DNA from: an uncultured Porphyromonadaceae bacterium
Lineage (GTDB): Bacteria; Bacteroidota; Bacteroidia; Bacteroidales; Muribaculaceae
DNA length: 64,000 nucleotides
Assembly: GCA_947643165.1 (NCBI GenBank)
Contig: CANRVB010000006.1
Span: forward strand, 42,904 to 106,903
Direction of reading: 5' to 3'
Part shown: one piece after another, positions 16,296-24,541 of the stretch
Numbering within the stretch: position 1 is the stretch's first letter
Layout: every line of letters begins with the position of its first letter
Position numbers and translations under genes: made by a program
The notes under the pieces: model-generated
What the model was told of the DNA's origin: nothing
What the model saw: the letters and a program-made list of their open reading frames with translations, nothing else
Databases searched by the model: none

Positions 16296-18176
16296 TTAGA
16301 AACTGATCTTTAATCCGCCCATTGCCGTAAATCCGGGCATCTCATAGCCACGGTTCACAGTGTAGCGCGCGTCAGTAATGTTTTCGAGACGTGTGAACAG
16401 ATCCAGATAGCGGCATACCGTATATGTTATCTTCAGATTGAGCAATGCGTAGTTCTGACGTGGCATATCGTCGGCAACATACAGCGCCCCGACGCCTTTC
16501 AGATCGGCGGCAAACCGCCATCGTGCCCGCACCGATAGTTCGGCTCCGAGATAATACTGGTTGGCAGGAGCGCCAACCAGATTGTCCAGTGAAGTATGCA
16601 GGTAGCTGTATGAGGCATACAACCGTAGATTGTCAACAGGATGGCTGTTGGCCGATATCTCGATACCTTTGTTGATAAACCGGCCGGTATTTACATTCTT
16701 CTGATCTACCACCTGAATCATGTCGTAACCACGGCTATAATATGCCGTCAGCTCGGCCGACAGGTATCGTGAGAAGCGTTTGCCTACCGAGATCTCGTAA
16801 TTCATCATCTTTTCGGGTTGCAGATCAGGGTTGGCCATACGGTAAAGATATAGTTCCCTGAACGAAGGATTACGGTAGCCCATGGCAAGATTGGCCTTGA
16901 TACTTAGACCGCGGCCCGGGTTTACGGAAAATCCGAACTGCGGGATGATCTGCGTGTCAAACATATCGCTCGCGGCAACACGCATCCCGGCGTTCAGATT
17001 GAGCATGTCGCCGCCCACACTCTGCGAGAGTGTGATATACGGCGAATACTCCACGATAGTCTTGCGGCTGATAGTAGACATCGAACCTTCGGTGTGGTTA
17101 TTACCGCCCGACACCGGAATCTTGCCCGAATATGAGTCGAAGTCAAACCCTGCGGTGGCCGACGCTCCTCTCCACGGCCTGAAGTTCTGATAGACCATAA
17201 CTCCCACGCGGTCGTCCAGACTATGGAAATGACGTGGATCATCTACAAAATGATTGCCGTAGCTGTAATATATACGTGCGAGTCCCGAAGTCGATGCATA
17301 GCTGTTTGAGGCAGTCACCGAAACATCGCCCCTCGTTATGCTCTGCCGGTAGATATCGGTTGACGATGGATCCGAAAGCGTAGGATATATCGGATCATTC
17401 CCCTTGAAATGCATCAGCGTGAAGTCGGCAGTCGCCTTCCAGCTGTCCGATATATCGTAACCGGCCTTGATATAGCCGTCGGCCTGCTTGAAATCGAAAT
17501 TGTCTACATTTCCGTCCGTGCGGTTGTATGAAACCGATGCAAGCGATGAGAATCTGCCTATACGCAGAGAGTTGGTAGCCGACGACAACCATGTGTTATA
17601 CGATCCGTATTGCGAGGATACCACCGTGTGCGCCCCTTGCCTCTTCGAATCTTTTGTGATCACGTTGATTGTTCCGGCCATGGCGTTCGAGCCATATAGA
17701 ACCGATCCAGGTCCACGCAACACCTCTACGCGCTCTACATATTCCTTATCGTAGAAATCGGCTATGTGGTGGGAGTATATACCGGCAAACTGCGGCTGTC
17801 CGTCTACCATCATCAACACTGCGCTGGCTCTGTCGCCGCCCACACCTCTCAGCTTGATATGGCCCGATCCACCGTTGCTCACACCAAAGCCAAATATACT
17901 CCGCTCCGTTACAAACAGACTCGGCACCATACCCGATATTGCCGACAACACCTGGGTGCTGCCGGCCGATTCAAGCCTGTCATGCCCTACCACTGATACG
18001 GTATAAGGCAACAGATTTTCAGGCAGTGGCGAATTGGTACCGGTCACTACCACCTCCTGCAGACCACGTATGGTATCACCGGTCGCAACACCGGCCGAAG
18101 CCGACATTGCGACAAGCATACTTAGAACAGTTACGATCTGTTTACCCATGAAACTCCTGTTGTGGCACGTGATCAT
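16296..18176 (-). CDS. TonB-dependent outer-membrane receptor
   Basis: 626 residues. Signal peptide, then a TonB box-like Leu-Gln-Glu-Val-Val-Val-Thr-Gly-Thr, plug domain (about 50-160) with Val-Glu-Arg-Val-Glu-Val-Leu-Arg-Gly-Pro-Gly-Ser-Val-Leu-Tyr-Gly, and a 22-strand barrel ending in Phe. It lacks the N-terminal carboxypeptidase-like extension of SusC proteins, so it is a BtuB/siderophore- or haem-type receptor rather than a glycan one. The ATG at 18176 overlaps the preceding TGA (ATGA), but the signal peptide looks best from the Met at 18149; either may be used. Co-transcribed with the DUF362 gene. A nearby ZnuA-like protein makes zinc or another metal complex a possible cargo (inference). 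Confidence 0.92.
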   Translation of the reverse strand: MITCHNRSFMGKQIVTVLSMLVAMSASAGVATGDTIRGLQEVVVTGTNSPLPENLLPYTVSVVGHDRLESAGSTQVLSAISGMVPSLFVTERSIFGFGVSNGGSGHIKLRGVGGDRASAVLMMVDGQPQFAGIYSHHIADFYDKEYVERVEVLRGPGSVLYGSNAMAGTINVITKDSKRQGAHTVVSSQYGSYNTWLSSATNSLRIGRFSSLASVSYNRTDGNVDNFDFKQADGYIKAGYDISDSWKATADFTLMHFKGNDPIYPTLSDPSSTDIYRQSITRGDVSVTASNSYASTSGLARIYYSYGNHFVDDPRHFHSLDDRVGVMVYQNFRPWRGASATAGFDFDSYSGKIPVSGGNNHTEGSMSTISRKTIVEYSPYITLSQSVGGDMLNLNAGMRVAASDMFDTQIIPQFGFSVNPGRGLSIKANLAMGYRNPSFRELYLYRMANPDLQPEKMMNYEISVGKRFSRYLSAELTAYYSRGYDMIQVVDQKNVNTGRFINKGIEISANSHPVDNLRLYASYSYLHTSLDNLVGAPANQYYLGAELSVRARWRFAADLKGVGALYVADDMPRQNYALLNLKITYTVCRYLDLFTRLENITDARYTVNRGYEMPGFTAMGGLKISF

Positions 18177-19141
18177 TTATCCAGGTCAACAATTCTATAG
18201 TCGAGCGAGCCAAGACCAATCGCGGCGGCATGGTCTATGGTATGCGTGCCGTGACGGCTGTTGATACGCTCTATGAGCGGTGCATTGTCATTGCCGTCCG
18301 ATGGCTTCATATTGAAGATTATGTCGACACATGCCTTATCGAGCGCGACAGGATCGGTAGAGGCCAGGATTCCGTAGTCCTTGAGAACGGCATCCGACGG
18401 ATGTGCATCGCAGTCGCAATCTACCGACATATTGTTCATCACATTGATATACACTATATTGTTGCCGAAATAGTCATCTACAGCCTGGGCGGCAGCGGCC
18501 ATTGATTCGAGAAACAGATCCTGCTCCGCGATGTTCTGCCACATCTCTGCGGTCTTGTCAGTCTTTCCGGCTGTGTGGATATAGGCCTTACCGTCGGCCG
18601 AGGCCACACCTATGCTGGCATTCTTGAGCACACCTCCGAATCCGCCCATGGCATGACCTTTGAAGTGGGCAAGATTGATCATATAGTCGTAGCGTGGCAG
18701 ATGGTCGCCGACAATGTCATATTTTATGTGACGCCGGTCGCGCACCGGTATCCTCATCTGTCCATCCTCATCCATCAGATCGACCGGAGCTATGCTGTCG
18801 AAACCATGCTCATGTATTGTCTGCCAGTGAGCCTCGACAGTATTACGCTTTCCATTGTAAGCCGTGTTGCACTCCACTATCGTACCATGCACCGAATCGA
18901 CCAGAGCGCTTATCAGCGTAGGCTTGAGATAATTGGGATTGCCGGCCTCGCCGGTGCTTATCTTCACTGCCGCACGGTGCCCGTCGGCAGGACGGCCCAG
19001 AGCCTTATAGATTTTCACAAGAGCCTCGGGAGAGATCTCTCTGGTCATATATACGGTCGATGTTTTTCCGGCCGGCTGTTGCGGAAACGCACCGAATGAA
19101 ACGAGAGTCATGGCCGCAGCCATCAGCATTTTCTTTATCAT
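18173..19141 (-). CDS. Secreted DUF362-domain protein
   Basis: About 322 residues from the Met at 19141, giving a signal peptide ending near Phe-Pro-Gln-Gln. An in-frame ATG at 19180 lies upstream of the probable -7 box (19170-19177) and is rejected. The DUF362 fold is recognised from Asn-Leu-Ala-His-Phe-Lys-Gly-His-Ala-Met-Gly-Gly-Phe-Gly-Gly-Val-Leu-Lys-Asn and the C-terminal Thr-Asp-Pro-Val-Ala-Leu-Asp-Lys-Ala-Cys-Val-Asp. A Cys-Asp-Cys-Asp pair may bind metal, but no ferredoxin module is present. Function of the family is unproven. It is coupled to a TonB receptor by ATGA, suggesting a job in handling the imported ligand. Confidence 0.85.
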   Translation of the reverse strand: MIKKMLMAAAMTLVSFGAFPQQPAGKTSTVYMTREISPEALVKIYKALGRPADGHRAAVKISTGEAGNPNYLKPTLISALVDSVHGTIVECNTAYNGKRNTVEAHWQTIHEHGFDSIAPVDLMDEDGQMRIPVRDRRHIKYDIVGDHLPRYDYMINLAHFKGHAMGGFGGVLKNASIGVASADGKAYIHTAGKTDKTAEMWQNIAEQDLFLESMAAAAQAVDDYFGNNIVYINVMNNMSVDCDCDAHPSDAVLKDYGILASTDPVALDKACVDIIFNMKPSDGNDNAPLIERINSRHGTHTIDHAAAIGLGSLDYRIVDLDK

Positions 19142-19169
19142 AATTGCGGGTGATATTGGTTTTCGGCTG

Positions 19170-19177
19170 CAAAAATA
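19170..19177 (-). promoter_or_regulatory. -7 box TATTTTTG before DUF362-TonB receptor operon
   Basis: The complement of 19170-19177 matches TAnnTTTG and lies 28 nt upstream of the start at 19141, which decides against the longer open frame. No clear TTTG -33 box; the TTTCGGATATA repeats lie just upstream. Confidence 0.5.
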
Positions 19178-19207
19178 CATTATCCTACATTATGGTAAGT
19201 TGTTAAT

Positions 19208-19240
19208 ATTTCGGATATAATTACCATTATTTCGGATATA
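19208..19240. repeat. 12-bp direct repeat ATTTCGGATATA, 21-bp period
   Basis: Two identical copies at 19208-19219 and 19229-19240, start-to-start 21 bp, i.e. two helical turns. An inverted ATATCCGAA is at 19339-19347 and a related TTTCCGAATAT at 19473-19483. Together they occupy the 366-bp gene-free stretch 19142-19507 upstream of the DUF362-receptor operon and look like regulator-binding sites. Confidence 0.55.
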
Positions 19241-19250
19241 CGGCAACAAA

Positions 19251-19284
19251 GAGGGCTATCCTGTCGCGGACAACCCCCTTTTTT
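19251..19284. terminator. Structured terminator, second copy of the 11461 type
   Basis: GAGGG, then CTATCC-TGTCGC-GGACAA, then CCCCC and a T6 run. The apical CTATCC(A/T)GTCGCGGAC is shared with 11461-11494, whereas the outer stems differ in sequence but still pair. It lies 224-257 nt downstream of the ZnuA-like gene stop. Confidence 0.65.
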
Positions 19285-19507
19285 CACTTCGCGTTTACTT
19301 GGTAAGGAATAAAATAATGCACGACTACATGTTTTTGCATATCCGAATACTTTCCTGACAGATGCTGCATACTCTATCAGGTACATTTCTGACCCTGGAG
19401 AATTAGTATCGGCAAAGGTAGTGGGAATATGCCGGTGGTATCGCGCACAGATTGCTGTATTTGATTACAAAATTTCCGAATATCGAAAATACATCACATT
19501 GCACCTC

Positions 19508-20398
19508 TCAATTACCGGGTGCCGAAGTCATTGCATCGACAGCCTTTGTGAGCTGCCCGAGCCAGTCGTAGTCAAGTGGATCGATATCGACGCAATAGGC
19601 CTCGACATTGCCGCGAACTGTCGACACAAGCGGCGGATCGAATCCGGGTTGAGCAAAAAACACCGTACGCCCTGCACCCTGTGCGCCCACAATCGAATTG
19701 TATAGCTTGCGCACGGATATTTCTTTATTCTCACTACCCACAGCGTGCTGATGCAGATTGTAGTCGCGGGCAAAATAGCTTAGCGAGGGATGCCACACCA
19801 TAAATTCGCCGGCCGATGAAGTCTTGAGACGCGCTGCGAACAAACTGTCTGCAGAATCAAGCACAGTAGTCAGACTGTCCAGCCTGTGTCTGTAGTAGTC
19901 CTTACCGTCGGGATCTATTTCTTCAAGCGCGGCAGCGATGTTTGCAGCCATTATACGGGCATTTCGTACAGAGCTCCATATGTGGGGATCATACATATGT
20001 GAATGCGTGTGCCCGGCCTCATCATGATCCTCCTCACCATGGGTTCCTTCTATGAGCTGTATCCCCTCCGACACATCAAATGTACGTGGCAACATATTGT
20101 CGAGCCTTTCCAGCAGGTTGGTTTCAAATGGCAACGTGCCGAGCCTTATGTAGGCATCCGAACTGCTCAGACGCATCAGCGATGACAACGACGGATCGTA
20201 TGTCTCGGGATCGCCACCCGAAGAGAACAAAGTGATGACCCTGGCTCTGTGGCCGGCGATATCCTCCGCAAGCTTGCGTTGCGGCTCTATCGACACCGCT
20301 ACCGTGAGGCCGTCATGATAAGACTCTCCACGCCGGCATCCGCATGCAGCGACAACAAACGCCGCTGTCACAGTCAGTACTACAGCAGAACGGTTCAT
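19508..20398 (-). CDS. ZnuA-like metal-binding lipoprotein (ABC transporter substrate-binding protein)
   Basis: 296 residues. Lipobox Val-Ala-Ala-Cys19, then the cluster A-I fold: Val-Ser-Ile-Glu-Pro-Gln-Arg-Lys-Leu-Ala-Glu-Asp-Ile-Ala-Gly near 35-50 and Gly-Gly-Asp-Pro-Glu-Thr-Tyr-Asp-Pro. A His/Asp/Glu-rich loop (about 118-135) precedes Tyr-Asp-Pro-His-Ile-Trp, the hallmark of zinc-binding members. A later Trp-His-Pro-Ser-Leu-Ser-Tyr carries another expected ligand. It should bind zinc (or manganese) in the periplasm, but no ABC permease or ATPase gene adjoins. Its ATG overlaps the GNAT stop codon (ATGA). Confidence 0.88.
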   Translation of the reverse strand: MNRSAVVLTVTAAFVVAACGCRRGESYHDGLTVAVSIEPQRKLAEDIAGHRARVITLFSSGGDPETYDPSLSSLMRLSSSDAYIRLGTLPFETNLLERLDNMLPRTFDVSEGIQLIEGTHGEEDHDEAGHTHSHMYDPHIWSSVRNARIMAANIAAALEEIDPDGKDYYRHRLDSLTTVLDSADSLFAARLKTSSAGEFMVWHPSLSYFARDYNLHQHAVGSENKEISVRKLYNSIVGAQGAGRTVFFAQPGFDPPLVSTVRGNVEAYCVDIDPLDYDWLGQLTKAVDAMTSAPGN

Positions 20399-20964
20399 AT
20401 CGACTGCTCCCCTGCTCCGTATACAACCGAGCGGATTTCAGTAGCCAGAGCATGGATATCTGCTTCTCCGGCAATACCATGTGTCATAAGACGTAGCTCA
20501 ACCTCATCCAACCCATCGGAATAAGGAGGCTGTATATAAGGATAATCGCTCCACAGCATAAACCCTGCACGGCGATAGAACGCTATACGGCGCGATGCGA
20601 ACGGATTTGACCCCTCGGGCTCAACTTCAAGAACCAAAGGTTCAGGCCTCATCGCCATGAGCAGTCTGAGAGCCGCACTGCCGGCTCCGTTTCCGCGCAT
20701 AGCCTCATCCACAGCAAAATGCTCTATATAGCTGACGCCCGACGGCAATGCATGCAGAGTTATGAATCCTACGGAGCTACCGTCAATCTGAAGCAGCAGC
20801 AGATTGATACTCCCCTCTGCAATGCGGGCCTGCAGATCAGCCACATCTCTACGCTCCTCATCGGGAAATGAATGCTCATAAAGACGAAGCATATCATCCG
20901 GCATTCGGCGTGCTGTAGACATGGTCAGACGTGAATCTATTCCGCGTGTAAAGTGTAAACTCAT
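20395..20964 (-). CDS. GNAT-family N-acetyltransferase
   Basis: 189 residues, cytosolic. The acetyl-CoA-binding region is visible as Ile-Glu-His-Phe-Ala-Val-Asp-Glu-Ala-Met-Arg-Gly-Asn-Gly-Ala-Gly-Ser (about 81-97), the Arg/Gln-x-x-Gly-x-Gly/Ala pattern of the family. A C-terminal Phe-Tyr-Arg-Arg-Ala-Gly-Phe motif completes the fold. Acceptor unknown. First gene of a two-gene unit with the zinc-binding lipoprotein. A TACATTTG -7-like box (20986-20993, complement) lies 21 nt upstream of the start. Confidence 0.9.
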   Translation of the reverse strand: MSLHFTRGIDSRLTMSTARRMPDDMLRLYEHSFPDEERRDVADLQARIAEGSINLLLLQIDGSSVGFITLHALPSGVSYIEHFAVDEAMRGNGAGSAALRLLMAMRPEPLVLEVEPEGSNPFASRRIAFYRRAGFMLWSDYPYIQPPYSDGLDEVELRLMTHGIAGEADIHALATEIRSVVYGAGEQSI

Positions 20965-20985
20965 TTTTTATTGCTGTTTTTTTTG

Positions 20986-21023
20986 CAAATGTAGTGCTTT
21001 TACAAAAAAAATCCGTACGTTTG
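20986..21023. promoter_or_regulatory. Back-to-back -7 boxes of the GNAT (-) and TPR protein (+) genes
   Basis: The complement of 20986-20993 reads TACATTTG (minus), and 21016-21023 reads TACGTTTG (plus). Both match TAnnTTTG and point away from each other, as expected for the divergent genes at 20964 and 21106. No convincing -33 boxes. Confidence 0.45.
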
Positions 21024-21105
21024 CAAAACATTAGCAACGATTACGTATGCGATTCGTAACAGAATTGTATCAAATCAGCATTATCAACAATCTCTCCGAC
21101 CGATC

Positions 21106-22452
21106 ATGAAAATCAACCGATTATTTGCCATAATATTTATCATCACATTGTGGCCTGCCGCTACGATATGGGGCAGAATGGATCCGGCTACCGACACAAC
21201 ATCACTGATTAAAGAATGGGAAGCCAGACTTACATCAGCGACAACTCCCGACGACAGCCTTACCATACTCTACAATCTTTATGACCTGATCGACAGGAAC
21301 TACTACTCCACTCCCTACGTCAAGCAACTGTACGATCTGGCTGGACGCGAGAAGGAATACGAGATTCAGCTCGATCTGCTCCGCAATGCCGGAGGTAAAT
21401 ATGTGCGCAACGATTCGCTCATAGCAGTATGCCTTGACGAGGCCCGCAAGATCCCCGGATCCTATGACCAGAGGGAAACCGTAGTCTTTCTTGAAGTACA
21501 GCTCTACAATGCAAAGCTGCTGAAACTGTCGGTAGCCGAACGGCTGGCCCTCCTGCCATCGCTCATCGAAGGATACAACGATGATATAGAGAAGGATATC
21601 TACAGCCGCATCCTGAGCATGTACAAGATATCGCTGGCCATGGGCAAAAGCGTTGGCGGAGAGCTCTACAGCGACTATCTGGACAGGCTGAAGATTCTTG
21701 TAGACCATCTTCCGAAAGGCAACGACGCCTTGAAATCCTTATTCTACACCCAATCGGCTGTTGCATATTCCATCAACGACGAAAGCAGAAAGGCGGTGAA
21801 AGCCGACCGTGAGTTGCTGCACATAATCGACTCTTTGCGCCACAACCACGATTTGGCCGGACGTCCTTATCACAGCTATTCGACAAACGAATATCTGAGC
21901 TACAGACGTATGCTGGGCAACTACGATGTGCTTAGCAAAGAGGAAATCGAGGAATATCATGACTCGATCGAAAGCATAGCCAGGACAAACCGACGGGTTA
22001 TGCACGACAAGGAGTACAACAAACGTGCCGACGTATACTACCTTTGCGCTACCGGACAATACAGCAAGGCTTTGCCTATGCTCAAGTCGATGATCGACAT
22101 TCCGCAGAATTCCACCTATCGTAGAAAACTGCTGCGGATGATGATAGAAGCCGCTGAAAAGACAGGCGACGTGAACACACAGCTCCATGCCACCACAGAG
22201 TACAACAAGCTACTCGAACAAATGATATCGCAACAGATCACCGACAAGGTACGCGATATGCAGGTCTTCTATGACGTCAACGACATAAAGGATGGCCGGA
22301 TAAACCGGATCATATCTACTGCCGACTCTGAGATAAGCAACCTGAAGCAGGAAATGACAGGCATGTACATATTGGTCATACTGTTTGCTCTTGTATCGCT
22401 TGTCGCTGTTGCAATGTGGCTACGCAGCCGCCGACGCAACAAAAACAAATAA
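21106..22452 (+). CDS. Exported TPR-like protein with single C-terminal membrane helix
   Basis: 448 residues. Signal peptide or anchor at 1-22, a long all-helical region with TPR-like pairing (for example Ala-Thr-Gly-Gln-Tyr-Ser-Lys-Ala-Leu-Pro-Met-Leu), a coiled segment (about 385-420) and one transmembrane helix at about 424-443 followed by a short Arg/Lys/Asn-rich tail. This is the periplasmic-sensor-plus-membrane-helix layout of Bacteroidales TPR regulators such as the gene at 28683, but the cytoplasmic HTH or kinase part is missing. It could be a truncated regulator or a scaffold. No catalytic motif was recognised. Confidence 0.7.
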   Translation: MKINRLFAIIFIITLWPAATIWGRMDPATDTTSLIKEWEARLTSATTPDDSLTILYNLYDLIDRNYYSTPYVKQLYDLAGREKEYEIQLDLLRNAGGKYVRNDSLIAVCLDEARKIPGSYDQRETVVFLEVQLYNAKLLKLSVAERLALLPSLIEGYNDDIEKDIYSRILSMYKISLAMGKSVGGELYSDYLDRLKILVDHLPKGNDALKSLFYTQSAVAYSINDESRKAVKADRELLHIIDSLRHNHDLAGRPYHSYSTNEYLSYRRMLGNYDVLSKEEIEEYHDSIESIARTNRRVMHDKEYNKRADVYYLCATGQYSKALPMLKSMIDIPQNSTYRRKLLRMMIEAAEKTGDVNTQLHATTEYNKLLEQMISQQITDKVRDMQVFYDVNDIKDGRINRIISTADSEISNLKQEMTGMYILVILFALVSLVAVAMWLRSRRRNKNK

Positions 22453-22457
22453 ACACT

Positions 22458-23429
22458 TCAGTACTCCAGACCGATATTATCTACATAAAGTGTCAGACCT
22501 TCCGTTGCCACACAACGGTCACCCCCGGCTGCGCTGATAAGCACAATCAGATGGGTAGGGACATCGTGCTGACCGCCCCAGCCCTCCTCGTTTACAGGCA
22601 CCATCTGGCCCTGTGAATTGCGTGCGTAAAATGCCTCGTCCCCGGTGCGCAGACCAAGCCAGTCCATACCTTCGGTCTTCGAGCAATCGCCATATTTTAT
22701 ACCTACCCTATAATCGTTCTGCCAATGGCACGTGTGTGATATCTTCTCCCCACCCGTACCTATCCTGACCGCATGTATAGCGCCCGAGGCATCCTCCCAA
22801 CGCCGCTGCAACATGACCATCACGACAGCCGAATCCTGCCCTTCGAAAGTCTTGCGCGCGCCGAATCCTGTAGCCTGCTGGCGATAATCATCCAGAGGCA
22901 CATCGGCCATGAAATCGAGCACAAGAGCATTAGGTCGCCTGGCAAAAGGTATGCCCATGTCCATGTGGCGATTGATAGCCCTAATATCCGACACAGGCTC
23001 GTCGATATCTCCCAGAAAAATTGAACCCGCCAGCATCACATCAAGATTGAATAGACCCAGCAGTTTGGCACGTTCTATGCGAGAGCACAACTTGGCACAG
23101 CTATCATCGGCCATACGTTTTACCGGAAATACCGCATTCGATGCCTTGGAGGCTCCCATGATATGGGCCGATACATTATTTGTAGCCCATGGCGAACGCA
23201 ATGAACCGGAACCGGAATCCGTTCCGCCGCTTTTATGCGGACCGATATAGTAAATGCGCTGTTGATGACCACCGAGTATTACCGACTCAGTAATCTTTCT
23301 CTCAGACCAGTCGTTCATGTCACCGAAACCTATCGGCTCAACAACCGCAGCCACCAGATCTGCCGACAATAGCGCCATGACCGACAGACCGATAGCGATA
23401 ATATGCGGAAACATATGACACCTCGACAT
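22458..23429 (-). CDS. PCMD-domain (putative carbohydrate metabolism domain) secreted protein
   Basis: About 323 residues from the Met at 23429, whose ATG overlaps the upstream TGA (TGATG). Signal sequence within the first 30 residues. The body resembles the PCMD family: Phe-Gly-Asp-Met-Asn-Asp-Trp, then Ser-Pro-Trp-Ala-Thr-Asn-Asn-Val, Ser-Ile-Phe-Leu-Gly, Gly-Ile-Pro-Phe-Ala-Arg-Arg-Pro and a final Val-Asp-Asn-Ile-Gly-Leu-Glu-Tyr. PCMD proteins are Bacteroidetes cell-surface beta-sandwich proteins with possible glycan-binding role; no enzyme activity is established. Coupled to the small protein upstream. Confidence 0.72.
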   Translation of the reverse strand: MSRCHMFPHIIAIGLSVMALLSADLVAAVVEPIGFGDMNDWSERKITESVILGGHQQRIYYIGPHKSGGTDSGSGSLRSPWATNNVSAHIMGASKASNAVFPVKRMADDSCAKLCSRIERAKLLGLFNLDVMLAGSIFLGDIDEPVSDIRAINRHMDMGIPFARRPNALVLDFMADVPLDDYRQQATGFGARKTFEGQDSAVVMVMLQRRWEDASGAIHAVRIGTGGEKISHTCHWQNDYRVGIKYGDCSKTEGMDWLGLRTGDEAFYARNSQGQMVPVNEEGWGGQHDVPTHLIVLISAAGGDRCVATEGLTLYVDNIGLEY

Positions 23430-23923
23430 CAGAATGAGTATTTGAGCGACAGTCCTGCGCCAAAGTTGACGGAGGATATATTGAGAAAGAAGTTGCTGTG
23501 CCAACGCGGACTCGGCCCGGACGCAGCCGCACCAAACTCACGCGCGGCAACAGGCTTGACCGGACGTATACACTCCGTCACCTCTCCGACAGGATCGAGC
23601 ACAAAAGCTGCTATACGTCCCAGAGCAGGCGATCCAAGCAGCATATCCTCTACCGGGCGCGACGGCGTAGTGCGGTATATGCCTGCGCTATTGATGCTGT
23701 ACTCATGCAGCTTGCTCTTCAGATTGCGGGTCCAGATAGCGGAATAGCTGTTAGCTCCTGCTATGCTTGCCACATACACGGCTCCCGCAGTCACAGCCAT
23801 ACAGGCATCGTGGCGCGATACCGCGCGGGCAGGGACATAAACCATGCAGAAGAGCAATATGGCCGCGATCACGCCAATGAAACGCGGACAGTAGCAATGT
23901 GGTGTGTATGAGTGAGACATCAT
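23429..23923 (-). CDS. Hypothetical exported protein, partner of the PCMD protein
   Basis: 164 residues, not recognised. A signal peptide spans about 13-34 (Ile-Gly-Val-Ile-Ala-Ala-Ile-Leu-Leu-Phe). A hydrophobic Ala/Val/Gly stretch follows at 42-58. The C-terminus, Asn-Phe-Gly-Ala-Gly-Leu-Ser-Leu-Lys-Tyr-Ser-Phe, alternates like a terminal outer-membrane beta-strand and ends in Phe, so it may insert into or contact the outer membrane. Translationally coupled to the PCMD gene (TGATG). Confidence 0.6.
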   Translation of the reverse strand: MMSHSYTPHCYCPRFIGVIAAILLFCMVYVPARAVSRHDACMAVTAGAVYVASIAGANSYSAIWTRNLKSKLHEYSINSAGIYRTTPSRPVEDMLLGSPALGRIAAFVLDPVGEVTECIRPVKPVAAREFGAAASGPSPRWHSNFFLNISSVNFGAGLSLKYSF

Positions 23924-24245
23924 AATGTAGTTCCTGTAATTAATGAAAACGAATAGCTGGACAGACGTGTGCGTGTGGATGTGTGTGCGTTGTCACTCAA
24001 TATTGTAAACGCATACACCGAGGGTAATGTTGTGACGCCTGACAAAGAAAAACGATCAGAAACGGCGACCGGAAAACATAGCAAGACGCAAATTTGTTAT
24101 CAAATTGATACATATTAGATTAGAATTTCGTATATTTGTCGGCAAGCAAAAATACCACGCTGCGACATGCGACCGGCTAATTTGCTGACAATAAACACAT
24201 AACCAAACCAAAACCAAACGTCTAACCGTACTAAACAATCAAATC
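23924..24245. other. 322-bp divergent intergenic region
   Basis: Gene-free. It contains a TATATTTG -7 box for the winged-helix gene (24131-24138, plus). No clear minus-strand promoter, repeat or structured RNA was found for the 23923 gene; the rest is ordinary AT-rich leader. Confidence 0.5.
24131..24138 (+). promoter_or_regulatory. -7 box TATATTTG of the winged-helix gene
   Basis: Perfect match to TAnnTTTG, 107 nt before the ATG at 24246. The nearest upstream TTG is 23 nt away (24105-24107), slightly further than usual. Confidence 0.5.
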
Positions 24246-24458
24246 ATGAACTCAGAAACAATCGGTATGTGGGCTGGCCTGATATGGAACGCCCTCAATG
24301 AAGCAGATGTACTTGACACAAAGCAGATCAAAAAGATGACAAAGCTGAAAGAGAAACAGCTTGCATATGGACTCGGCTGGCTCGCAAGAGAAGGTAAGAT
24401 TGCCTTTGAAGAGAGCGGCGACGACAAGGAGATACTTGTACGCCTTGTACAGGAATAA
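24246..24458 (+). CDS. Winged helix-turn-helix domain protein (PF10771/DUF2582 type)
   Basis: 70 residues: helix Trp-Ala-Gly-Leu-Ile-Trp-Asn-Ala-Leu-Asn, a Lys-Gln-Ile-Lys-Lys-Met-Thr turn, recognition helix Lys-Glu-Lys-Gln-Leu-Ala-Tyr-Gly-Leu-Gly-Trp-Leu-Ala-Arg-Glu-Gly-Lys and a terminal beta wing. This matches the small stand-alone winged-helix family common in Bacteroidetes. It probably binds nucleic acid; target unknown. Followed by a hairpin at 24481-24518. Confidence 0.85.
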   Translation: MNSETIGMWAGLIWNALNEADVLDTKQIKKMTKLKEKQLAYGLGWLAREGKIAFEESGDDKEILVRLVQE

Positions 24459-24480
24459 ACAGATAACCAAAACCGAATTG

Positions 24481-24518
24481 AGCCCGACCGAAGTCGCACA
24501 ACCGACATGGGTCGGGCT
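24481..24518 (+). terminator. Hairpin terminator between winged-helix gene and rsgA
   Basis: AGCCCGACC (24481-24489) pairs perfectly with GGTCGGGCT (24510-24518), loop of 20 nt, followed by TGTCTC. It ends 23 nt before the rsgA ATG. Confidence 0.65.
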
Positions 24519-24541
24519 TGTCTCGGTATAAGCAACCACTT

